Assembly (NCBI RefSeq): GCF_020783655.1
Contig: NZ_JAJGQH010000023.1
Location: 1-41,076 of the forward strand
Source of the DNA: Xanthomonas melonis
Lineage (GTDB): Bacteria; Pseudomonadota; Gammaproteobacteria; Xanthomonadales; Xanthomonadaceae
Length of the DNA stretch: 41,076 nt
Direction of reading: 5' to 3'
Below, piece after piece: positions 16,496 to 26,894 of the stretch. The notes below the pieces were generated by a model, which saw nothing but the letters and a program-made list of their open reading frames with translations, was not told the origin of the DNA and did not search any database. Position 1 is the stretch's first letter, and every line of letters starts with the position of its first letter. A program made the position numbers and the translations under genes.

Positions 16496-17596
16496 ATGCG
16501 CTATCCCGCTCTGGATCTGTTGCGTGGCATCGCCATCGTCTGGGTAATGCTGTTCCATTCGTTCGTGGTCGGCGGGCTGGGGCCGGACTGGGCGTGGCTG
16601 TCGCGCTACGGCTGGATGGGGGTGGACCTGTTCTTCGTGTTGAGCGGCTTTTTGATCGGCAGCCAGGTACTCGTGCCGCTGGCGCGCGGGCAGCGTCTGG
16701 ACTTCAAGGACTTCTACCTGCGGCGCGCGTTTCGCATCCTGCCGGCATTTTCGGTGGTGCTGCTCGTCTACATGGCATGGCCAGGATTTCGCGAAGCGCC
16801 CGGGCTGGCACCATGGTGGATGTTCGTCACCTTCACCTTGAATCTGTTGGTCGATTACGGCGGACAGGCCGCGTTTTCGCACGCCTGGTCGTTGTGTGTG
16901 GAAGAGCATTTCTATCTGGTGTTTCCGCTGCTGGCTACGCTGTTGCTGCGGCGCCCATCGGCTACCCGCTTCGTTGCCCTCTGCGTGGCCGTCGTGGTGG
17001 CCGGCATCGCCTTGCGCAGCAGCGTGTGGCTGCACAACACCGCGCTGGACCAGCTCGGCGGCGGGCAGCAGCGCAATTGGTTCGTCGAAGACCTCTACTA
17101 CCCCACCTGGAACCGGCTGGACGGCTTGCTTGCCGGTGCCGTGCTGGCGGTGTTGAAGATGTTTCGTCCGCACACATGGCAGCGGCTGCAGCAGCGTGGC
17201 AATGCCTGTGCGCTTGCAGGCGTGGCCGTGCTGGCCTTGGCGATGTGGTTGTTTCGCGAGCGCACCGGCTTGCTCGGCAACGCGGTGGGCTGGCCGGTGC
17301 TCTCGTTCGGTCTGGCTCTGTTGGTGCTGGCGGGTACCGCGAGCGGGACTGTATTCGGCCGGCTGCAGGTGCCGGGCGCCGCCTGGGTGGCGGCGATCTC
17401 CTACAGCCTGTACCTGACCCACAAGGCGGTATTCCACCTCATCCAGCAGTGGTTCGGCCCAGCACTGGAGGGGCGTGGCCTGCTCGCGTTTGCTGCGTAT
17501 GGCGGGGCGGCGCTGCTGGGTGGCGCAGTGCTGCATGACGCGGTGGAGCGCCCGTTCCTGCGGCTGCGCAAGCGGTACAGCAAGGCAACTGCATAA
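16496..17596 (+). CDS. Acyltransferase family 3 membrane protein
   Basis: A 366-residue integral membrane protein of the acyltransferase-3 (OafA/OatA-like) family, which O-acylates sugars or other small molecules with short acyl groups. The start MRYPALDLLRGIAIVWVML is the family N-terminus. The conserved His (MLFHSFVV) lies in the first helix, then GVDLFFVLSGFLIG, FYLRRAFRILPAF and the HAWSLCVEEHFYLVFP box. About ten hydrophobic helices are visible. No C-terminal SGNH domain is present. No clear Shine-Dalgarno sequence precedes the ATG. It follows the NRPS and glycosyltransferase on the same strand, so it could decorate the same product or act independently on envelope polysaccharide. A convergent dehydrogenase gene lies downstream. 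Confidence 0.9.
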   Translation: MRYPALDLLRGIAIVWVMLFHSFVVGGLGPDWAWLSRYGWMGVDLFFVLSGFLIGSQVLVPLARGQRLDFKDFYLRRAFRILPAFSVVLLVYMAWPGFREAPGLAPWWMFVTFTLNLLVDYGGQAAFSHAWSLCVEEHFYLVFPLLATLLLRRPSATRFVALCVAVVVAGIALRSSVWLHNTALDQLGGGQQRNWFVEDLYYPTWNRLDGLLAGAVLAVLKMFRPHTWQRLQQRGNACALAGVAVLALAMWLFRERTGLLGNAVGWPVLSFGLALLVLAGTASGTVFGRLQVPGAAWVAAISYSLYLTHKAVFHLIQQWFGPALEGRGLLAFAAYGGAALLGGAVLHDAVERPFLRLRKRYSKATA

Positions 17597-17698
17597 GCTA
17601 GCAATGGCTGATGCCGATGCGGTTCTTTGTGTCTGCGGTCCCCCGGCGATCTGCGCCCCGCGCCGGGTCGTCCTCCGCTGCGCAGGAACAGAAACACA

Positions 17699-17728
17699 AC
17701 GCCCGCCTTCGCTGCCGAGAACGGGCGT
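17699..17728. terminator. Hairpin between convergent acyltransferase and SDR genes
   Basis: ACGCCCG / CGGGCGT, a 7-bp stem with a 16-nt loop, lies 43 bp before the SDR stop and about 100 bp after the acyltransferase stop. It is modest in strength but well placed for convergent genes. Confidence 0.35.
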
Positions 17729-17770
17729 GTCAGGTACGGCGTCTGCGGTGCGCGGACGCTGCGCTGCGCC

Positions 17771-19085
<1,315 letters not shown>

Positions 19086-19094
19086 CACGTGTGC

Positions 19095-19985
19095 TTATTG
19101 CGCCTTGATGGCGATGGCAGGCAAGCCGCTGCCGGTGAGTTTCTGCTTGGCCTCGGCCAGTTCGCCGGCGCTGCCGTACGGCCCCATCCGCACGCGGTAC
19201 ACCGTCTTGCCGTTGATCTCGGCCGATTCCACCCGTGCGGCCAGGCCCATCATGGCCAGCTTGGCCTTGGTCGATTCGGCATCGCCGGAGGCGCCGAACG
19301 AGCCGGCCTGCAGGATGTAGCGGGTGTTGTCGGTCACCGCAGGCGCGACGGTGGGGCTGGACGCCGGCGTGGCGGCGGCAACCGCCGGCTTGGGCGCTGT
19401 GGCAGCCGGCGTGGTGAGCGCTGCGGTGCCGGCCGGCGCCGGCGTGGCCACCGGGCGGGTCTGTGTCGCTTCCGGCAACGGCTTGGGCGCGCTGGCGGCG
19501 GTTTCGTTCAAGGGCACCGGCACGCTCGGGGCCGGCGTGGCCGCCGCAACGCTGGCTGCGGCCCCCGGCGCCGGCGGCACCGGCTTGCCTTCCAGCGCGG
19601 CGCGCGCACGTGCCGCTTCCTCGGCACGCGCGCTGGCCGCCAGTTCCGCATCGGACATCTGGACTTCCTTGCCGGGCAACAAGGTGTAGAAGTCGTACTG
19701 GGTCTGCGCATCGCCCGACTTGGCCTGCGGCTTGGGCGGTTGCGCGCTGGGCCTGGGCAGCTCGGCCGGCGTATCGGTATCGGCATCGGCCACCGGTTCG
19801 GGCTGTGCGTCGGGATTGGCCCGCGGGCCGGCCCGCAGGAAGCCGTCGCCGTCCTTCTTGAACAGGTTTGGCGCGGCCAGGAAGATCACCGCCGCAATCG
19901 CAGCGCCCGCCACCAACCACACCCAGCCGGGTGTGCCATTGCTGGTGTTGCGCCGTGCCTGACTCTTACCGCGTCGTGCTGCCAT
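19095..19985 (-). CDS. FtsN-like SPOR-domain protein
   Basis: A 296-residue membrane-anchored protein. A basic cytoplasmic tail (RRGKSQARRN) precedes one transmembrane helix at about residues 20-40. A long Ala/Pro/Thr-rich periplasmic linker (about 45-215) follows, with a short charged helix near 110-135 (DAELAASARAEEAARAR). The C-terminal SPOR domain (about 220-296) shows YILQAGSFGASGDAESTKAKL and VYRVRMGPYGSAGELAEA. SPOR domains bind denuded glycan strands at the division septum. The gene sits downstream of argS, the same neighbourhood as ftsN in other gammaproteobacteria. Assignment as the functional FtsN is likely but not proved, since the essential N-terminal motifs are hard to judge. 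Confidence 0.85.
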   Translation of the reverse strand: MAARRGKSQARRNTSNGTPGWVWLVAGAAIAAVIFLAAPNLFKKDGDGFLRAGPRANPDAQPEPVADADTDTPAELPRPSAQPPKPQAKSGDAQTQYDFYTLLPGKEVQMSDAELAASARAEEAARARAALEGKPVPPAPGAAASVAAATPAPSVPVPLNETAASAPKPLPEATQTRPVATPAPAGTAALTTPAATAPKPAVAAATPASSPTVAPAVTDNTRYILQAGSFGASGDAESTKAKLAMMGLAARVESAEINGKTVYRVRMGPYGSAGELAEAKQKLTGSGLPAIAIKAQ

Positions 19986-20153
19986 CTACCACTTCTCCGA
20001 ATCGTGTCGTTGCGGGCGCCATGCCCGACTTACTGCGGCGGTCGCTGTCGCTGCCGCCCTGGCACGGCAACCGCTGCGCAAGGCCGTCGCGATCGCCTTG
20101 CGCATTGCGCTGCCGCACGGGGAGTGCCCCGCCCGGCGTCGCCTCGTGCCTGC

Positions 20154-21842
20154 CTACATCTTTTCCGGCGCGCTGACGCCAAGCAGCTCCAGACCGTTGG
20201 CGAGCACTTGCTGGGCGGCGACGGCGAGTGTGAGTTTGGCATCGCGCTCGGCGGCATCGTCCACCAGCACCTTGCTGTTGTGATACCACGTGTGGAAGGC
20301 ATGCGCCAATTCACGCAGGTATTGCGCGATCTGGTACGGCTCCAGCGCCTGACCGGCGATTTCCACCACTTCCGGATAACGCGACAGTTCCAGCATCACC
20401 GCAAGCGAATGCTCGTCGTCCAGGCACGCCAGCTGGTTCAGCCCATTGGCCTGGTCGTACTTGTAGCCCTTTTCCTGTGCCTGGCGCAGCACGCTGCACA
20501 CGCGTGCATGCGCGTACTGCACGTAGAACACCGGGTTGTCGTTGCTCTGCGCGCGCGCCAGATCGATGTCGAAGGTAAGCTGCGAATCGGGCTTGCGCGC
20601 GATCAGGAACCAGCGCACCGCATCGGCGCTGGTTTCCTCGATCAGATCGCGCAGGGTGACGTAGCTGCCGGCACGCTTGGACAGCTTCACCTCCTCGCCG
20701 CTGCGCATCACGGTGACCATCTGGTGCAGCACGTATTCCGGCCAGCCCTGCGGGATGCCCAGCTCCAGCGCCTGCAGGCCGGCGCGCACGCGGGTCAGCG
20801 AACCGTGGTGGTCGGCACCCAGTTCGGTGATGGCGCGTTCGTAGCCGCGCTGCCACTTGGTCAGGTGGTACGCCACGTCCGGCACGAAATAGGTGTAGGT
20901 GCCGTCGGACTTGCGCATCACGCGGTCCTTGTCGTCGCCGAAGTCGGTGGACTTCAGCCACAACGCGCCGCCTTCCTCGTAGGTGTGGCCGGAGGCGATC
21001 AGCTTCTGCACCGCCTCTTCGACCTTGCCGTCCTTGTACAGCGAGCTTTCCAGGAAATAGATATCGAAGTCGACCCGGAACGCGGCCAGATCGTGGTTCT
21101 GCTCGTTGCGCAGGTACGCCACCGCGAAGCGGCGGATCGATTCAAGATCGGCCGGATCCTTGGTGCCGGTCACCAGGTGGCCTTCCAGGTCGACCGTGTC
21201 GCCGGCCAGATAGGCGTTGGCCACATCGGCGATGTAGTCGCCGCGGTAGCCGTTCTCCGGCCAGCCGTCGCTGTCGGGGGTGAGCCCCTGCGCACGTGCC
21301 TGTACCGACAGCGCCAGGTTCTCGATCTGCACGCCGGCATCGTTGTAGTAGAACTCGCGCTTGACGTTCCAGCTATTGGCATCGAGCACGCGCGCCAGGC
21401 TGTCGCCGATCGCTGCGGCGCGGCCGTGGCCGACATGCAACGGGCCGGTCGGGTTCGCCGACACGTATTCCACGCCCACCGAGCGGCCGTTACCGGCCAG
21501 CCCGCGACCGTAATCGTGGCCCTGCTTGATCACATGCGCCACTTCGCGCTGATACGCGGTGGGCGCCAGGTGGAAATTGATGAAGCCGGGGCCGGCGATG
21601 TCGACCTTGGCCACGTCGTCGCTGGCCGGCAGGGCAGCCACCAGCGCCTGCGCCAGCGCGCGCGGATTGCTGCGCGCGGCCTTGGCCAGCAGCATCGCGG
21701 CATTGGTGGCGAAGTCGCCGTGCTCGCGGGTCTTGGGTCGCTCGACCACAAAATCCGGCGGCAAGGTGTCGGCAGGCAGGGTGCCGTTGGCGCGCAAGGC
21801 TTCGATGCCTTGGCCGATCAGTGCGCGGAGTAGGGCTTTCAC
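20154..21842 (-). CDS. argS: Arginyl-tRNA synthetase
   Basis: A 562-residue class I synthetase charging tRNA-Arg. The start is a GTG at 21,842 (reading [17 protein letters not shown]), chosen because the in-frame region upstream is unlike the family. The Add1 domain is N-terminal. The HIGH box is [20 protein letters not shown]-like element, [15 protein letters not shown], is present although many ArgS proteins lack a canonical one. The C-terminal anticodon domain ends SAPEKM. radC lies 86 nt upstream on the same strand and the SPOR protein gene 168 nt downstream. A 998-codon open frame on the opposite strand is a shadow of this gene's codon bias. Confidence 0.97.
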   Translation of the reverse strand: MKALLRALIGQGIEALRANGTLPADTLPPDFVVERPKTREHGDFATNAAMLLAKAARSNPRALAQALVAALPASDDVAKVDIAGPGFINFHLAPTAYQREVAHVIKQGHDYGRGLAGNGRSVGVEYVSANPTGPLHVGHGRAAAIGDSLARVLDANSWNVKREFYYNDAGVQIENLALSVQARAQGLTPDSDGWPENGYRGDYIADVANAYLAGDTVDLEGHLVTGTKDPADLESIRRFAVAYLRNEQNHDLAAFRVDFDIYFLESSLYKDGKVEEAVQKLIASGHTYEEGGALWLKSTDFGDDKDRVMRKSDGTYTYFVPDVAYHLTKWQRGYERAITELGADHHGSLTRVRAGLQALELGIPQGWPEYVLHQMVTVMRSGEEVKLSKRAGSYVTLRDLIEETSADAVRWFLIARKPDSQLTFDIDLARAQSNDNPVFYVQYAHARVCSVLRQAQEKGYKYDQANGLNQLACLDDEHSLAVMLELSRYPEVVEIAGQALEPYQIAQYLRELAHAFHTWYHNSKVLVDDAAERDAKLTLAVAAQQVLANGLELLGVSAPEKM

Positions 21843-21928
21843 GTGGGATCTGCTTGGAACCAAACCAGCGATTTTACCCGACCGCGCGCCGCAGGATCCG
21901 GCCGATGGTTCAGGTCGGGGCGGCAGGC

Positions 21929-22606
21929 TCATTCCAGCCAGCCGCGCTCGGCCAGCGATACCGGGCGGCCGTCGCCGATCACGAAGTGGTCCAGCAGGCG
22001 GATATCCACCAGGTCCAGCCCCTGTTGCAGGCGTCGGGTGACGGCACGGTCGGCCTCGGAGGGTTGCGGATTGCCGGAGGGGTGGTTGTGTCCGACGATT
22101 ATCGCCGCAGCGTTATGCAGCAAGGCCTTGCGCACCACTTCGCGCGGATGGATGTCGGCGCCGTCGATGGTGCCGGTGAACATCTCCTCGAATGCGATCG
22201 CGCGGTGCCGGTTGTCCAGGAACAGCACCGCGAACACCTCGTAGGCGCGGGCACGCAGCCGCTGCGAGAAGTAGCGGCCCACGCTAGGCGGGTCGCTGAG
22301 TGCTTCGCCGCGCTCCAGCCCGCTCATCAGATGGCGGTGCGCCAGCTCCAGCGCCGCATTGAGCTTGCAGGCCGAGGCCGGTCCCAGGCCTGGCAGGCGG
22401 GCCAGGGCCGGGGCCGGGCGGTCCAGCAGTACCCGCAGCGGGCCGTGCCGATGCAGCAGTTCGCGCGCGGTCTTGACCGCATCCTGGCCGCGCAGCCCCG
22501 AGCCGACGAAGATTGCCAGCAGCTCGGCATCGGAGAGCGCGGGTGCGCCGCGCGCCAGGAGTTTTTCGCGCGGGCGTTCGTTGCTGGGCCAGTCGTGTAT
22601 GTGCAT
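21929..22606 (-). CDS. radC: RadC family JAB-domain protein
   Basis: A 225-residue RadC protein. The start at MHIHDWP is the family N-terminus; a longer frame begins at 22,660 but its extra residues are not conserved. An N-terminal UPF0758 region and helix-hairpin-helix ([15 protein letters not shown], about 68-82) are followed by the JAB/MPN+ metal site, with Glu140/141, His173-N-His175, Ser177 and Asp186 ([15 protein letters not shown]). The metal ligands are intact. The cellular role is unsettled: the early link to DNA repair was withdrawn, and the JAB fold suggests a metallopeptidase-like activity. It is divergent from coaBC with only 96 bp between starts, a conserved neighbourhood in gammaproteobacteria. 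Confidence 0.94.
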   Translation of the reverse strand: MHIHDWPSNERPREKLLARGAPALSDAELLAIFVGSGLRGQDAVKTARELLHRHGPLRVLLDRPAPALARLPGLGPASACKLNAALELAHRHLMSGLERGEALSDPPSVGRYFSQRLRARAYEVFAVLFLDNRHRAIAFEEMFTGTIDGADIHPREVVRKALLHNAAAIIVGHNHPSGNPQPSEADRAVTRRLQQGLDLVDIRLLDHFVIGDGRPVSLAERGWLE

Positions 22607-22702
22607 ATGGCCAGATTGCCGATGCTTATCGCCCACGCCTATCAGGGCAGGCAGGGCCATCGGCTAATCTAGTTGTCCTTGTAACCGTAGGACGACCCCG
22701 AC

Positions 22703-23974
22703 GTGATCGGCTCCACTCAGGCCCGCCCCCTGGACGGGCAGCGTTTATTGCTGTGCGTCGGCGGGGGCATCGCCGCTTACAAATCGCTCGAACTGGTCCG
22801 TCGCCTGCGTGACGCCGGCGCGCAGGTGCAGGTTGCCATGACCGGCGGCGCGCAACAGTTCGTCACCCCGCTGAGCTTCCAGGCGCTCTCCGGGCAACCG
22901 ACCCGCACCACGCTGTGGGACAGCGCCGCCGAGCAGGCGATGGGGCATATCGAACTGGCGCGCTGGGCCGATCGGGTCATCGTGGCCCCGGCCACCGCGG
23001 ATCTGCTGGCGCGGCTGGCGCATGGCCTGGCCGACGATCTGGTCACCACGCTGTGCCTGGCGACCACCGCGCCGTTGACCGTTGCCCCGGCGATGAACCA
23101 TCGCATGTGGCTGCACCCGGCCACCCAGGCCAACATCGCCACCTTGCGCGCGCGGGGCGTGGCGGTGGTGGGTCCGGAGGACGGTCCATTGGCCGAAGGC
23201 GAATCCGGCCCCGGCCGGTTGGCCGATCCGGCGGCGATCGTCGCTGCGCTGGCAGGTGCCGACGCCGTGACCGCCCCGCCCGCTGCCGCCCCGTCTGCCG
23301 CTACCCCGGCATTCGTTCCCAGCAGCGCGCAGCTGGAGGGCCTGCGTGTGGTGATCAGCGCCGGCCCCACATTCGAGGACCTGGACCCGGTGCGCTACGT
23401 CGGCAACCGTAGCAGCGGCAAGATGGGCTACGCACTGGCCGCCGCCGCCGCCCGTCAGGGCGCCGACGTGGTGCTGGTCAGCGGCCCGGTCCACCAGACC
23501 ACGCCGCCCGGCGTGCAGCGCATCGATGTGCGCTCGGCCGTGCAGATGCGCGATGCGGTGCTGGGCGCGTTCCCGGCCGACATCTATATCGGCGCGGCGG
23601 CGGTGGCCGACTACACGCCCAAACGGGTGGTCGCGCAGAAAATCAAGAAAACCGGCGAGACGCTGACTCTGGAGCTGGTGCGCACGCCGGATATCCTGTC
23701 CGAGGTCGCCGCCCAGACCGGCGCACTGAAACTGGTGGTCGGTTTTGCAGCCGAAACGCACGACGTGGAGCATTACGCGCGTGGCAAGCTGGCGGCCAAA
23801 CGGCTGGATCTGATCATCGCCAATCAGGTGGGAATCGAAGGCGGCGGTTTCGAAAGCGACAATAACGCCGCCACCGCTTACTGGCAGGGCGGCGAGCGCG
23901 TGTTCCCAAGCAGCAGCAAGACCCAGCTGGCCGACCAGCTGCTGGCCCTGATTGCGGAGAGGTTGCAGGCATGA
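22703..23974 (+). CDS. coaBC: Bifunctional phosphopantothenoylcysteine decarboxylase/synthetase
   Basis: A 423-residue Dfp/CoaBC protein that makes 4'-phosphopantetheine from phosphopantothenate and cysteine in CoA synthesis. The start is a GTG at 22,703; no ATG lies near the conserved N-terminus. The flavin decarboxylase half (1-190) has [16 protein letters not shown], the catalytic His82 ([10 protein letters not shown]) and PAMNHRMW (129-136). The synthetase half (about 205-423) has [24 protein letters not shown] (Rossmann start) and AAVADYTPK. Oddity: where E. coli has ACGD with the active-site Cys158, this protein has AEGE (Glu165) before GPGRLADP. It overlaps dut by 4 nt. A possible -10 TAATCT lies at 22,665-22,670. 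Confidence 0.94.
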   Translation: MIGSTQARPLDGQRLLLCVGGGIAAYKSLELVRRLRDAGAQVQVAMTGGAQQFVTPLSFQALSGQPTRTTLWDSAAEQAMGHIELARWADRVIVAPATADLLARLAHGLADDLVTTLCLATTAPLTVAPAMNHRMWLHPATQANIATLRARGVAVVGPEDGPLAEGESGPGRLADPAAIVAALAGADAVTAPPAAAPSAATPAFVPSSAQLEGLRVVISAGPTFEDLDPVRYVGNRSSGKMGYALAAAAARQGADVVLVSGPVHQTTPPGVQRIDVRSAVQMRDAVLGAFPADIYIGAAAVADYTPKRVVAQKIKKTGETLTLELVRTPDILSEVAAQTGALKLVVGFAAETHDVEHYARGKLAAKRLDLIIANQVGIEGGGFESDNNAATAYWQGGERVFPSSSKTQLADQLLALIAERLQA

Positions 23975-24438
23975 GCTACCCGATCCACTCCCTGCAGGTG
24001 AAGCTGCTCGACCCGCGTTTTGGCGACGTGTGGCCGCTGCCGGCCTACGCCACCGAGGCCAGCGCAGGCATGGACCTGCGTGCCGCGCTGGAAGCGCCGA
24101 TGACCCTGGAGCCTGGCGATGCGGCGCTGATACCCAGCGGTATCGCCATCCATCTGGCCGACCCGCAACTGTGCGCCGTGGTGTTGCCGCGCTCTGGCCT
24201 GGGCCATCGTCACGGCATCGTGCTCGGCAACGGCACCGGGCTCATCGATGCCGACTACCAGGGCCCACTGCTCATCAGTACCTGGAATCGCGGCCGCGAG
24301 GCCTTCACCATCGAACCGGGCGACCGTATCGCGCAGCTGGTGATCCTTCCGATCGTGCGCGTGGGCTTGCAAGTGGTGGATACTTTCGTCGACAGCGCGC
24401 GGGGAGCGGGTGGATTCGGCCATACCGGGGTGCGCTGA
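23971..24438 (+). CDS. dut: dUTP diphosphatase
   Basis: A 155-residue trimeric dUTPase that converts dUTP to dUMP, keeping uracil out of DNA and supplying thymidylate synthesis. Five motifs are visible: ASAGMDLRA (1), [10 protein letters not shown] (2), [15 protein letters not shown] (3), [13 protein letters not shown] (4) and the glycine-rich C-terminal arm [10 protein letters not shown] (5). The catalytic Asp is in GLIDADY. Start and stop overlap coaBC by ATGA and precede the phosphohexomutase by 12 nt. The order coaBC-dut-algC is shared with pseudomonads. Confidence 0.97.
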   Translation: MSYPIHSLQVKLLDPRFGDVWPLPAYATEASAGMDLRAALEAPMTLEPGDAALIPSGIAIHLADPQLCAVVLPRSGLGHRHGIVLGNGTGLIDADYQGPLLISTWNRGREAFTIEPGDRIAQLVILPIVRVGLQVVDTFVDSARGAGGFGHTGVR

Positions 24439-24450
24439 CTGGGGAGTCAC

Positions 24451-26799
24451 ATGAGCAAGGCGAACGAGCGCAGGCAGTCGATGTCCAGCGTGCGTACGAG
24501 CGGTCCGGTGTTGGGGGGCGTGTTGCTGCTGCTGGCCGCCTGGTTCGGCTGGAACGGCTATGCGCAGTGGCATGAAGAGGCCATCGCGCAGGATCTGGAA
24601 CACGCGCGCGACCGCGCCGTGCAGGAGGTCAGCCAGGCGATGGCCGCGCAGGCCAGCCAACTCGATGCCGTCCTCAAGCAGCCGGCGGTGGCTGCCGCGC
24701 TGGGCAACGGCGACGCCTTGGCGGCCGCCTCGGCCATCCGCGAGCGTTTCAAGGGCGCCGAGGACGTGCAGGTGCTGCCCGGCGATCTCGCCGCGGCCTA
24801 TGCCAATCCGAAGGACTTCGGTTATGCAAGGCTGAGCCTGCTCGAATCGGCGCTGCTCGCCGAGCGCGCGCAGGTGCGCGTGGTGCGTGACGCCAAGCAG
24901 GTGCGTCTGGGCGTGGCGGCAGCGGTGCGCCTGGGTGCGCAGCCGGCGGTGGCGTATGCACGGCTGCCATTGCTGCGCCTGACCGGCCCACTGGACGCCA
25001 TCGCCGTGCCCGGCAGCGCCTACCTGGCCTTGCGCCAAGGCAGTTTCAACGTCGTGCAGCAGGGCGACGCGGCGCTGGCCGATGCTGCCGAAACGCTGGC
25101 CAAGCCGCTGGGTACCAGTGGCCTGCGCGTGGCGGCCGCGGTCCCGCAGCGCGACAGCGGCCCGTTGGGTCTGGGGGCTGTCGGCTGCGCCATCGTGGCC
25201 GCACTGCTGCTGGCCATTGCCGTGTTGTCCGTGCTGGCCAGCCGTGGTCGGGTGGCGCTGCCGCGCCGACGCCGCGTCGCCGGCGAGTCGGCGCTCGATG
25301 AACCGACCTTCGGTCAAAGCCTGCAGCACGACGCCAGCCTTGCCAGCGAAGCTGCTGCGGTGGAGCCCGACGCACCGCCGTCGCCACCGCCGCTGTTGCC
25401 GGCGGTGCAGGTCGCCACGGACATGTTCCGCGCCTACGACATCCGCGGCGTGGTCGGCAAGGATCTCAATCCCGGCGTCGCCGCATTGATCGGGCAGGCC
25501 ATCGGCAGCGTCATGCAGGCGCAGGGTCTGCGCGATGTGGTGGTGGGCCGCGACGGACGGCTGTCCGGACCGGAGCTGACCAGCGGCCTGATCGAGGGCC
25601 TGCGCCGCGCCGGCTGCAACGTCACCGATATCGGATTGGCGCCGACGCCGCTGGTGTACTTCGGCGCCTATGAACTGCGTGCCGGCAGCTGCGTGGCAGT
25701 GACCGGCAGCCACAACCCGCCCGACTACAACGGCTTCAAGATCGTGATCGGCGGCGAGACGCTGTCCGGTGCGGCCATTGCCGAACTGCATCAGCGCATC
25801 AACCAGGGTCGCCTGCATACCGCCGCCACGCCCGGCGAGCTGGAGCAGCGCGACATCGGCGATGCGTACATCCAGCGCATCGCCGACGACGTGCAGCTCG
25901 ACCGTCCGATCAAGGTCGTGGTGGATGCCGGCAACGGCGTGGCCGGCGAGCTCGCGCCGCGCCTGCTGGAGGCGATCGGCGCCGAGGTCATCCCGCTGTA
26001 TTGCGACATCGACGGTACTTTCCCCAACCATCACCCCGACCCGAGCGAGCCGCACAATCTCGACGATCTGGTGAAGATGGTGCAGCGCTTCGACGCCGAC
26101 ATCGGCGTGGCCTTCGACGGCGATGCCGATCGTCTGGGTGTGGTCACCAAGGAAGGCGCGGTGGTGTTCCCGGACCGTCTGCTGATGTTGTTTGCCGCCG
26201 ATGTGCTGCAGCGCAATCCCGGCGCGCTGGTCATCTACGACGTGAAGTGCACCGGCAAGCTGTCCGACTACGTGTTGCGAAATGGCGGCAGCCCGCTGAT
26301 GTGGAAGACCGGGCATTCGCTGATCAAGTCCAAGATGCGCGAGACCGACGCCGAGCTGGCCGGCGAGATGAGCGGCCACTTCTTCTTCAAGGAGCGTTGG
26401 TTCGGGTTCGACGACGGCATCTATGCAGCCGCGCGCCTGCTGGAGATCCTGGCCCAGCGCGAGGAGAGCCCGTCCGAGGTGCTGAACGCCCTGCCTGAGA
26501 GCGTGTCCACGCCGGAAATCAAGGTGCCGGTGGAAGGCGATGCGCACGCGCTGGTGGCGCGTATTGTCGCGCGCGCGCAGGACGGGGAGGAATCGCCGTT
26601 CGAATCGGCGCGGTTGTCGACCATCGACGGCCTGCGCGTGGATTTCATCGATGGCTGGGGTCTGGTGCGTGCTTCCAACACCACGCCGATCCTGGTGCTG
26701 CGCTTCGAAGCCGACAGCGAGGCGGCACTGGAGCGCATCCGCGCGCTGTTCCGCAGCGAGTTGCAGGCGCTGTTGCCCGAGCATCCGCTGGCGTTCTGA
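24451..26799 (+). CDS. Membrane-anchored phosphomannomutase/phosphoglucomutase (AlgC-type)
   Basis: A 782-residue two-part protein. Residues 1-320 contain a transmembrane helix at about 19-36, a periplasmic-facing alpha-helical/alpha-beta region, a second helix at about 240-262 and a basic, proline-rich linker. Residues about 322-782 are a complete alpha-D-phosphohexomutase: the phosphoserine loop TGS420HNP, metal site D556GDADR561, sugar-binding GEMSGHF and phosphate-binding RASNTTP. It interconverts mannose or glucose 1- and 6-phosphates for xanthan, LPS and related polymers. Classical AlgC lacks the N-terminal half. Some pseudomonad relatives have it, and its purpose is unknown. A second in-frame ATG lies at codon 11. 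Xanthan-linked xanA is a different, soluble gene, so the symbol is left blank. Confidence 0.93.
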   Translation: MSKANERRQSMSSVRTSGPVLGGVLLLLAAWFGWNGYAQWHEEAIAQDLEHARDRAVQEVSQAMAAQASQLDAVLKQPAVAAALGNGDALAAASAIRERFKGAEDVQVLPGDLAAAYANPKDFGYARLSLLESALLAERAQVRVVRDAKQVRLGVAAAVRLGAQPAVAYARLPLLRLTGPLDAIAVPGSAYLALRQGSFNVVQQGDAALADAAETLAKPLGTSGLRVAAAVPQRDSGPLGLGAVGCAIVAALLLAIAVLSVLASRGRVALPRRRRVAGESALDEPTFGQSLQHDASLASEAAAVEPDAPPSPPPLLPAVQVATDMFRAYDIRGVVGKDLNPGVAALIGQAIGSVMQAQGLRDVVVGRDGRLSGPELTSGLIEGLRRAGCNVTDIGLAPTPLVYFGAYELRAGSCVAVTGSHNPPDYNGFKIVIGGETLSGAAIAELHQRINQGRLHTAATPGELEQRDIGDAYIQRIADDVQLDRPIKVVVDAGNGVAGELAPRLLEAIGAEVIPLYCDIDGTFPNHHPDPSEPHNLDDLVKMVQRFDADIGVAFDGDADRLGVVTKEGAVVFPDRLLMLFAADVLQRNPGALVIYDVKCTGKLSDYVLRNGGSPLMWKTGHSLIKSKMRETDAELAGEMSGHFFFKERWFGFDDGIYAAARLLEILAQREESPSEVLNALPESVSTPEIKVPVEGDAHALVARIVARAQDGEESPFESARLSTIDGLRVDFIDGWGLVRASNTTPILVLRFEADSEAALERIRALFRSELQALLPEHPLAF

Positions 26800-26835
26800 G
26801 CGCGATGTGCCGACAGCGCCAGCGGCGTTGCCCGG

Positions 26836-26854
26836 CCAACGGCAGTGCCGTTGG
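26836..26854. terminator. Hairpin between the phosphohexomutase and the RAYT relic
   Basis: CCAACGGCA-G-TGCCGTTGG, a perfect 9-bp inverted repeat, lies 36 nt after the phosphohexomutase stop and just downstream of the convergent minus-strand gene. It could terminate both. Confidence 0.55.
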
Positions 26855-26894
26855 TCGCCGCACGGCACAACCGCGGCCAGATGGTGATGGTCGG

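Noticed and set aside
23878..26868. 996-codon open frame antisense to dut and the phosphohexomutase
   Set aside because: A shadow of strongly biased genes on the other strand.
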